From NCBI RefSeq assembly GCF_023227905.1, contig NZ_JALOCF010000087.1, positions 1 through 11,219 of the forward strand: a DNA stretch of 11,219 bases. The letters are read 5' to 3'. Positions 6,776 to 11,219 of the stretch are shown piece by piece; the stretch's first letter is position 1, and each line of letters opens with the position of its first letter. The position numbers were made by a program, and so were the translations under genes. Below the pieces are notes generated by a model. It made no database searches, was not told where the DNA came from, and saw only the letters and a program-made list of their open reading frames with translations. The DNA is from Methylobacter sp. (GTDB taxonomy: Bacteria > Pseudomonadota > Gammaproteobacteria > Methylococcales > Methylomonadaceae).

Positions 6776-7948
6776 TTAGGGTTTTAATACCACCTTGATG
6801 CAATGATCTTGTTTTTCCTTAAACAGGCTATAGCCCTCGGCGGCATCATCAAGCTTCATTTGATGGGTAATAACAAACGATGGATCGATTTCATTTTTTT
6901 CAATTTTTTCAAAAAGAATCGGCATGTATTTCTGCACATGGGTCTGACCTGTTTTGATCGTCAGGCCTTTATTCATCGCAGCTCCGATCGGAATTTTATC
7001 GCCATAACCGACATACACGCCCGGCACCGAAATAGTCCCGCCTTTGCGGCAACTCTTGATGGCCTGCCGTAAGACATGGGGACGATCCGTACCCAGCAAT
7101 GCCGCTGTTTTCACGGAATCGATAATCCCGTCCAGGGTTCCGCCCGAATGCGCTTCGCACCCAACTGCGTCAATGCATCGGTCAGGCCCGCGCCCATGGG
7201 TCATTTGCATTAATTGGTCATAAACATCGACATCGTCAAAATTGACGGTTTCCGCCCTGCCCTGCTGCCTGGCCATTTCCAGACGTTCGGGCACATGGTC
7301 GATAGCGATGATACGCTCGGCGCCGAACATCCAGGCGCTTTGGATGGCAAATTGCGCAACCGGGCCGCAGCCCCAAACCGCAACGGTATCGCCGGGTTCA
7401 ATACCACAGTTTTCTGCCGCCATATAACCGGTAGGGAAAATATCCGACAGAAATAAAACTTTTTCGTCAGGAATGCCATTAGGAATTTTAAAAGGCCCGA
7501 CATCGGCATACGGAACCCGCAAATATTCGGCTTGACCGCCGGCGTAACCGCCCAGCATATGGGAATAGCCGAATATTCCGGCGGTCGCATGCCCCATCGC
7601 CTTGCGGGCTAACTCAGCACCGGGATTGGAGTTGTCGCACAAGGAATACATTTGTTTTTGACAAAAAAAGCACTCGCCGCAAGATATAGTAAACGGCACG
7701 ACAACCCGGTCGCCGACCTTTAAATTCCTGACATCACTGCCAACCTCGACCACTTCCCCCATCGGTTCGTGCCCCAATATATCGCCCTTTTCCATGGTCG
7801 GCTGGAAGCCATCCAAAATATGTAAATCGGAGCCGCATATCGCGGTGGAGGTGACCTTAATAATCGCATCATTCTTGTTGATAATTTTAGGGTCCGGCAC
7901 CGTGGTAACCCTAACGTCGTTCGTACCGTACCAGCATAAGGCTTTCAT
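6776..7948 (-). CDS. Zinc-dependent alcohol dehydrogenase, formaldehyde-dehydrogenase-like
   Basis: This 390-residue medium-chain dehydrogenase has full family features. The catalytic zinc site is C38 (AICGSDLH), H60-E61 (GHEPMGEVVEVG), and probably D169 (FLSDIFPTGYMAAE). Structural zinc cysteines are C90, C93, C96 and C104 (SCGECFFCQKQMYSLC). The nucleotide-binding GCGPVA is at 193-198, with D217 at the end of the second strand, favouring NAD over NADP. IDAVGCEAH and FVITHQMKLDDAAEGYSLF match the glutathione-independent formaldehyde dehydrogenase-like branch. The likely role is oxidation or dismutation of short aldehydes or alcohols; the substrate is not proven. The start at 7948 is chosen because GAGGAGA lies 6 nt upstream and the MKALCWYGTNDVRV beginning is the family one. 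A frame extending to 7993 adds 15 unrelated residues. It diverges from chaB. Confidence 0.93.
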   Translation of the reverse strand: MKALCWYGTNDVRVTTVPDPKIINKNDAIIKVTSTAICGSDLHILDGFQPTMEKGDILGHEPMGEVVEVGSDVRNLKVGDRVVVPFTISCGECFFCQKQMYSLCDNSNPGAELARKAMGHATAGIFGYSHMLGGYAGGQAEYLRVPYADVGPFKIPNGIPDEKVLFLSDIFPTGYMAAENCGIEPGDTVAVWGCGPVAQFAIQSAWMFGAERIIAIDHVPERLEMARQQGRAETVNFDDVDVYDQLMQMTHGRGPDRCIDAVGCEAHSGGTLDGIIDSVKTAALLGTDRPHVLRQAIKSCRKGGTISVPGVYVGYGDKIPIGAAMNKGLTIKTGQTHVQKYMPILFEKIEKNEIDPSFVITHQMKLDDAAEGYSLFKEKQDHCIKVVLKP

Positions 7949-8284
7949 ATCGTTCTCCTCAATCAGCATGGATAACTGTCGCTTCGCATTCATCAGTTCG
8001 GTTGATAACTGGCGGTAACTCTTGCATCAAAAGCCCCGGTTTTTAACTGACGACTTTTTTAATAAGGTACTGGTTTAAAATAAAATTTTCTGTGCGAAAA
8101 CGTACCCAACCATTGCTTTTACAGAAAGCCGGAACTATTGCTTGTATGTGGGAGGCCGTACCGACTGCGTCAGGTTTTTCGCCTAGAGTGATTTCGATGC
8201 GGCTCTCCCAGTAAAAGTGAAAAGCCGTGTTTCAATATCCTGTTTCAAGGCAACGAATAGCAGCCATCCGGCCGGAGGTAGAAC
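7949..8284. promoter_or_regulatory. Divergent control region between the ADH gene and chaB
   Basis: This 336-nt non-coding gap between divergent genes must hold both promoters. The middle (about 8045-8100) is AT-rich. The chaB-proximal half holds a copy of the 36-nt dispersed element (8144-8179). Ribosome sites are clear at both ends: GAGGAGA for the ADH, and GGAGGT (8274-8279) for chaB. I could not assign -35/-10 pairs with confidence. Confidence 0.45.
8144..8179 (+). repeat. Copy 2 of the 36-nt dispersed element (upstream of chaB)
   Basis: Same pattern as 347-382: GTATGTG, 7 nt, GTACCGACTGCG, 3 nt, GGTTTTT, identical at 31 of 36 positions and in the same orientation relative to the downstream gene. 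It ends 105 nt before the chaB start. CGGCTC follows at 8200-8205, as in copy 1 but 7 nt closer. Confidence 0.6.
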
Positions 8285-8497
8285 ATGCCTTATAAAGATA
8301 TCAGCGATTTACCCGAGAATGTGCGGGAGCATTTACCAAAACATGCTCAGGAGATTTATCAGGCGGCCTATAACAATGCTTGGGACGAATACGGGCATGA
8401 CGAAGAACGGGCTCACCGGATAGCCTGGAGCGCAGTCAAAAAGAAGTATCAGAAAGATGAAGCCAGTGGGCAATGGAAAGCTATAGATAAAGCTTAA
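8285..8497 (+). CDS. chaB: ChaB family protein
   Basis: This 70-residue protein covers the whole ChaB fold. It opens with MPYKDISDLPENVREHLPKH, the hallmark start (PY-x-x-x-x-DLP-x-x-V-x-x-x-LP-x-H). It continues with AQEIYQAAYNNAWDEY and ends in the conserved HRIAWSAVKKKY. ChaB was named as a regulator of the ChaA cation antiporter, but no chaA is near. In many bacteria chaB-like genes sit among stress or dormancy genes, as here beside a KGG protein. The start is supported by GGAGGT (8274-8279), 5 nt upstream. It is preceded by the 36-nt repeat also found upstream of the Csp gene. The protein is soluble, without a signal peptide. Confidence 0.95.
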   Translation: MPYKDISDLPENVREHLPKHAQEIYQAAYNNAWDEYGHDEERAHRIAWSAVKKKYQKDEASGQWKAIDKA

Positions 8498-8737
8498 GCC
8501 AAATCAAATTCAACTCAGCCATCAAGGAAAACGCTATCTGGATCAAGCCGTTATTTGTGTCTTGGCGGTGAGTCAACCTTTAACTCCCGGTCAGAATTTC
8601 CTGTTTGGCCAATCGATTTTAAAACCCTGCCACAGGATATTAGAAAGCGCTAACTTATCTATAACTATATGATTACAATGAAGTTACAAAAAAAATAAAT
8701 ACCCTTAGTGTGTGTTGACGTACAGAAATTTGATGCT

Positions 8738-8751
8738 TTTTTCCTATATTC
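8738..8751 (+). promoter_or_regulatory. Possible sigma-S-like -10 element for the KGG gene
   Basis: CCTATATT (8743-8750) resembles the extended -10 of stationary-phase (sigma-S) promoters, and lies about 100 nt upstream of the start. A TTGACG occurs at 8715-8720, but the spacer would be 24 nt, too long for a standard sigma-70 promoter. KGG genes in enterobacteria are known general-stress genes, which makes such a promoter plausible but unproven. Confidence 0.3.
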
Positions 8752-8759
8752 TGAGCTCA

Positions 8760-8781
8760 CTTCTTTAAATACATAAAGAAG
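8760..8781. repeat. 8-bp inverted repeat in the KGG leader
   Basis: CTTCTTTA (8760-8767) and TAAAGAAG (8774-8781) are exact reverse complements with a 6-nt loop AATACA. It falls about 10 nt downstream of the proposed -10, near the expected transcription start. It could be an operator or a 5' mRNA hairpin. Confidence 0.55.
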
Positions 8782-8850
8782 AAAAGCCTTTAACCCAATT
8801 CAACAAAAGGCACTTATATACGTTTAAATAATATGTTCGAGGTGAAGATC

Positions 8851-9306
8851 ATGCCACAGAAACAGTCTCATACCGGTCAGAAAAGTTCCACCCGACTTCG
8901 CGGTTTTGCTTCAATGGACGAAGACAAGCAACGGGAAATTGCCAGTAAAGGGGGGCGCGCCGCTCATGAAAAAGGCACTGCGCATGAATTTACTCCAGAA
9001 GAAGCCAGAGAAGCAGGCCATAAAGGTGGTCAAGCCGCTCATGAGAAAGGCACCGCTCATGAGTTTACTTCGGAAGAAGCCAGAGAAGCTGGCCGTAAAG
9101 GCGGCCAAGCGGCTCATGAGAAAGGCACCGCCCATGAGTTTACTTCGGAAGAAGCCAGAGAAGCTGGCCGTAAAGGCGGCCAAGCGGCTCATGGAAAAGG
9201 TTCAGCTCATGAATTTACTCCGGAAGAAGCCAGAGAAGCTGGCCGTAAAGGCGGCCAAGCTTCCCATAAAAAAGGCTCTTCCGGCGAATCCAGACAGCAC
9301 AGGTAA
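8851..9306 (+). CDS. KGG-repeat stress protein (GsiB/YciG-like)
   Basis: This 151-residue, highly hydrophilic protein starts with the family segment RGFASMDEDKQREIASKGG (17-35). It then repeats a 25-residue unit whose core is AREAGRKGGQAAHEKGTAHE. KGG occurs at residues 33, 58, 83, 108 and 133, exactly 25 apart, giving five units. KGG proteins are small disordered or hydrophilin-like stress proteins induced in stationary phase, desiccation or general stress; their molecular role is poorly defined. ATG 8851 is preferred over 8833 because GAGGTG (8839-8844) is 6 nt upstream and the MPQKQSHTGQ start fits the family. The 75-bp DNA units, especially the middle ones, are nearly identical, which points to recent duplication or conversion. 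It lies 353 nt after chaB and likely has its own promoter. Confidence 0.92.
   Translation: MPQKQSHTGQKSSTRLRGFASMDEDKQREIASKGGRAAHEKGTAHEFTPEEAREAGHKGGQAAHEKGTAHEFTSEEAREAGRKGGQAAHEKGTAHEFTSEEAREAGRKGGQAAHGKGSAHEFTPEEAREAGRKGGQASHKKGSSGESRQHR
8947..9270 (+). repeat. 75-bp tandem coding repeats in the KGG gene
   Basis: KGG codons begin at 8947, 9022, 9097, 9172 and 9247, an exact 75-bp period. Units are close to identical at DNA level (for example GGCCGTAAAGGCGGCCAAGC recurs at 9091, 9166 and 9241). Loss or gain of units would keep the frame. Confidence 0.9.
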
Positions 9307-9392
9307 AGTAATCCTATAACTCTAGCTTATTAGAATTATGTTGGCCCCTACAGTCCTCATTGCCTTATGCACAAATCGAAATAATCCCTAAT

Positions 9393-9447
9393 AAAGCCAA
9401 TCATATTGTAAAAACATCATGTTATTGGCTTTCCAGCTGTTTTTTTT
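9393..9447 (+). terminator. Candidate Rho-independent terminator after the KGG gene
   Basis: AAAGCCAAT (9393-9401) pairs perfectly with ATTGGCTTT (9424-9432). Seven bases later comes a run of eight T (9440-9447). The 22-nt loop and the CCAGCTG spacer are longer than usual. It is about 85 nt downstream of the KGG stop. Confidence 0.4.
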
Positions 9448-9687
9448 CAGACTTATGTAATGAGGCATGGCATAACCGCAGGGGTTGGCATTTCTAATAA
9501 AGCCGGACCGCTAAGCAAAGTTAGTCGCACTGCAAGACACCCCAAAATTGACAAGGCGTCGCTACTGCCGACCCTTACATTACTCCTGTTGGATGTACAG
9601 GCTGTCTTTCGTTTGACTTAATTTTTGCTTAGGCACCATTCTGGACTTTTGTCACACGCTTGATTGATGGCTGAAGCCAGACCAGGT

Positions 9688-9709
9688 GGCACGACAATGT
9701 AGTCGTGCC
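9688..9709. repeat. 8-bp hairpin upstream of the TIGR03118 gene
   Basis: GGCACGAC (9688-9695) and GTCGTGCC (9702-9709) are exact reverse complements around the loop AATGTA. It ends 68 nt before the start codon, so it is either an operator-like dyad or a structured mRNA leader. Confidence 0.6.
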
Positions 9710-9777
9710 TGTACGCAAGAGGATCACTATCTCCAAAGAGTGTTCCCCGCATCAAATCATTATTGAGGAACTGCGAC

Positions 9778-11219
9778 ATGAAAAAACTACCTTTTTCAAA
9801 AACACGCCGAATATGCGCATCCTTGCTGGTTGCGTTGGCCTTTGCTACAGGATTGGGCGCTCATACCTTAGGGACATATCAATTGCAGAATCTGGTGACT
9901 GACACTGAAGGGGCGGACGCCACCGACGAAAATCTGGTAAATCCGTGGGGATTGGCTTTTAACCCCTTTGGCCCGGCATGGGTGGCCAACAACGGCTCTG
10001 GCGTTGCAACCGTCTATGATGGCGAAGGCACCGTTAATCCTTTAGTAGTCGAGATACCAACAGCAAGCGAAGCTACCGGTGGAACTCCGACTGGCGTGGT
10101 ATACAACGGATCTCCCGAATTCGTGATTAACTCTAGTGGCGCTGTAGGCGGCACTAATGGTGGTACCAATGGTGGCACTAATGGTGGAACCAATGGCGGC
10201 ACTAACGGTGGCACTAACGGTGGCACTAATGGTGGCACTAATGGTGGCACTAACGGTGGCACTAACGGTGGCACTAACGGTGGTACCAATGGCGGCACTA
10301 ACGGTGGAACCAATGGCGGCACTGGTGTCGGTACCGGACCCAGCCGGTTCATCTTTGCAACGGACGAGGGTGTGATCGCGGCCTGGAATCCTGATGTCAA
10401 TGCGACCCAGGCGATTCGCGTAAACGACGCCGCGGCGGAAAACGGTCCAGTCTATAAAGGTCTTGCCATAAGCGCGAACGGCACCGAAAGCCGACTTTAT
10501 GCCGCCGACTTTTTCAACAATAAAGTTGACGTCTGGGATGGCGATTTCCAACCAGTAACGCTGGAGGAAGGCGCCTTTACCGATCCAACTCTTCCTGCCG
10601 GATATGCGCCGTTTAACATACAGGCTATTAACGGCAGCATTTATGTGGCTTATGCGCAGCAGGATGAAGCCAAGCTTGACGCTGTAAAAGGCGTAGGCCT
10701 TGGATTCGTGGATGTGTACGACACCGATGGTGTGTTCGTCAAACGCCTTATTTCGCAAGGCAGTTTGAATGCGCCTTGGGGTATGGCCTTGGCGCCGGCT
10801 GGTTTCGGCGAGTTTGGCGACCGTCTTCTGGTGGGCAATTTCGGCGATGGCACCATCAATGCATTCGATGTTGCGACAGGCGGGTTGATTGGTCATTTAG
10901 CTGATGACAGTGACGAACCTATCGTAATCGATGGCTTGTGGGCACTGAGCTTTGGCAATGGCTATTTGAATCAACCAATTAATACGCTGTTCTTTACAGC
11001 CGGTCCAAACAACGAGCAAGGCGGTCTGTACGGGCGTATCGATATACAAGGTAATGTAACTCCAGGAGACGGAACTGGCACTGGCACTGGCACTGGCACT
11101 GGAACTGGAACTGGAACCGGAACCGGAACTGGAACTGGAACTGGAACTGGAACTGGAACTGGAACTGGAACTGGAACTGACACCGGAGCTGGCACTGGAA
11201 CTGGAACTGGAACTGGAAC
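9778..11219 (+). CDS. Exported TIGR03118-family beta-propeller with GGTN insert and Gly-Thr tail, cut by the window end
   Basis: The frame opens at ATG 9778, with GAGGA (9765-9769) 8 nt upstream, and stays open for 480 codons to the window edge. Residues 1-28 are a signal peptide (MKKLPFSKTRR, then a hydrophobic core ending GLGA). The mature protein follows the TIGR03118 pattern: QNLVTD..., ENLVNPWGLAFNPFGPAWVA, GTPTGVVYNGSPEF, FIFATDEGVIAAWNP, VYKGLAIS, LYAADFFNNKVDVWD, FTDPTLPAGYAPFNIQ, GFVDVYD, LNAPWGMALAPAGFGEF, LLVGNFGDGTINAFD, IDGLWALSFGNG and LFFTAGPN. The fold is a beta-propeller; the biochemical role of the family is unknown. Residues 124-179 are fourteen exact Gly-Gly-Thr-Asn units, inserted between GVVYNGSPEFVINSSGAV and SRFIFATDEG. 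From residue 432 the chain is almost pure Gly-Thr repeats. What follows (anchor, second domain or PEP-CTERM-type sorting signal) lies outside. Confidence 0.88.
   Translation, partial: MKKLPFSKTRRICASLLVALAFATGLGAHTLGTYQLQNLVTDTEGADATDENLVNPWGLAFNPFGPAWVANNGSGVATVYDGEGTVNPLVVEIPTASEATGGTPTGVVYNGSPEFVINSSGAVGGTNGGTNGGTNGGTNGGTNGGTNGGTNGGTNGGTNGGTNGGTNGGTNGGTNGGTNGGTGVGTGPSRFIFATDEGVIAAWNPDVNATQAIRVNDAAAENGPVYKGLAISANGTESRLYAADFFNNKVDVWDGDFQPVTLEEGAFTDPTLPAGYAPFNIQAINGSIYVAYAQQDEAKLDAVKGVGLGFVDVYDTDGVFVKRLISQGSLNAPWGMALAPAGFGEFGDRLLVGNFGDGTINAFDVATGGLIGHLADDSDEPIVIDGLWALSFGNGYLNQPINTLFFTAGPNNEQGGLYGRIDIQGNVTPGDGTGTGTGTGTGTGTGTGTGTGTGTGTGTGTGTGTGTDTGAGTGTGTGTG
10147..10314 (+). repeat. 12-bp coding microsatellite encoding (Gly-Gly-Thr-Asn)14
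   Basis: Fourteen consecutive 12-bp units of the form GGN GGN ACN AAY run without interruption, then GGC GGC ACT GGT breaks the pattern. Third bases vary (GGT/GGC/GGA, ACT/ACC, AAT/AAC) while the peptide is invariant. Unit gain or loss keeps the frame. Confidence 0.97.
11071..11219 (+). repeat. 6-bp coding microsatellite encoding (Gly-Thr)n
   Basis: GGN ACN runs for 18 consecutive Gly-Thr pairs (11071-11178). It is broken once by Asp-Thr-Gly-Ala (11179-11190), then resumes to the window end. Most units are GGAACT; the first few are GGCACT. The full length is unknown because the tract is cut. Confidence 0.97.

Larger units (their letters stand above)
8498..8850. other. Intergenic region between chaB and the KGG gene
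   Basis: This stretch of about 350 nt has no credible gene. No strong terminator follows chaB. The second half is AT-rich and holds the likely KGG promoter region (TTGACG at 8715-8720, TATATT at 8745-8750) and an 8-bp inverted repeat at 8760-8781. Confidence 0.5.
9307..9777. other. Intergenic region between the KGG gene and the TIGR03118 gene
   Basis: This 471-nt stretch has no open frame worth calling on either strand. It holds a candidate terminator (9393-9447), an 11-nt direct repeat CTAATAAAGCC (9388-9398 and 9494-9504), and several small stem candidates around 9474-9530 (AACC...GGTT, CTAA...TTAG). It also holds an 8-bp hairpin at 9688-9709. No known riboswitch or tRNA pattern was recognised. 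Confidence 0.5.

Noticed and set aside
7949..7993. 15-residue extension of the zinc ADH
   Set aside because: GAGGAGA sits 6 nt before the ATG at 7948 and the MKALCW start is the family one.
9448..9560. Cyclic-di-GMP (GEMM) riboswitch
   Set aside because: A few GCAAAG-like bits are present, but the conserved tetraloop receptor and core arrangement are not recognisable.
9687..9703. Sigma-54 promoter (TGGCACG then -12)
   Set aside because: TGGCACG matches the -24 element, but the -12 position reads TGTA rather than TTGC; the match comes from the hairpin arm.
10147..10326. CRISPR-like array
   Set aside because: The repeats are 12-bp contiguous coding units with no spacers and an intact reading frame.
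10014..10400. Minus-strand open frame rich in Val-Pro-Pro-Leu
   Set aside because: It is the antisense of the GGTN repeat; low-complexity DNA gives stop-free shadows. The plus frame has the signal peptide, ribosome site and family match.
10971..11195. Minus-strand open frame rich in Pro-Val
   Set aside because: It is the antisense shadow of the Gly-Thr repeat.

Overview
The window looks like accessory chromosomal DNA of a Gram-negative proteobacterium. A gammaproteobacterial methanotroph or relative is my best guess. The guess rests on a cysteine-rich copper-storage (Csp/DUF326) protein, a lipobox lipoprotein, a Pseudomonas-type LigD domain order (phosphoesterase-ligase-polymerase), moderate GC with strong AGGAG-type ribosome sites, and dispersed palindromes containing GTAGGGTACG. 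No ribosomal or other taxonomic marker is present, so the genus is not established.

Layout. (1) 1-99, minus: the first 33 codons of an exported protein that runs off the left edge. (2) 473-5514, plus: four closely packed genes, with gaps of 22, 19 and 3 nt, that read as one operon: a cytosolic Csp-type copper-storage protein, a sorbosone-dehydrogenase-type PQQ lipoprotein, Ku, and the three-domain LigD. Ku and LigD together are a complete bacterial non-homologous end-joining system. (3) 5515-5747: a nested palindromic repeat between convergent genes. (4) 5748-7948, minus: a YghA-like short-chain dehydrogenase and, upstream of it, a zinc alcohol dehydrogenase of the formaldehyde-dehydrogenase-like type. 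A 158-nt gap holding a perfect 21-bp inverted repeat separates them. (5) 8285-9306, plus: ChaB, then a five-repeat KGG stress protein. (6) 9778 to the right edge, plus: an exported TIGR03118-family beta-propeller. It carries an internal (Gly-Gly-Thr-Asn)14 tract and a long (Gly-Thr)n tail that is cut by the window end. This last gene has no stop in the window and is easy to miss.

How the genes fit together. NHEJ, KGG repeats, ChaB, a stress-type SDR and a detoxifying ADH are all typical of general-stress, desiccation or stationary-phase gene sets. I read 473-9306 as a stress-survival island. Its unusual feature is that copper storage and a PQQ dehydrogenase sit in the same apparent transcript as the DNA double-strand-break repair genes. 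The two halves of that operon also differ visibly in base composition.

Repeats are a second theme. A 36-nt element (31 of 36 identical) lies upstream of both the Csp gene and chaB. GTAGGGTACG palindromes flank the SDR gene. Several hairpins precede or follow genes. Two in-frame protein microsatellites (12-bp and 6-bp units) lie in the last gene. No tRNA, rRNA, CRISPR array or transposase was seen.
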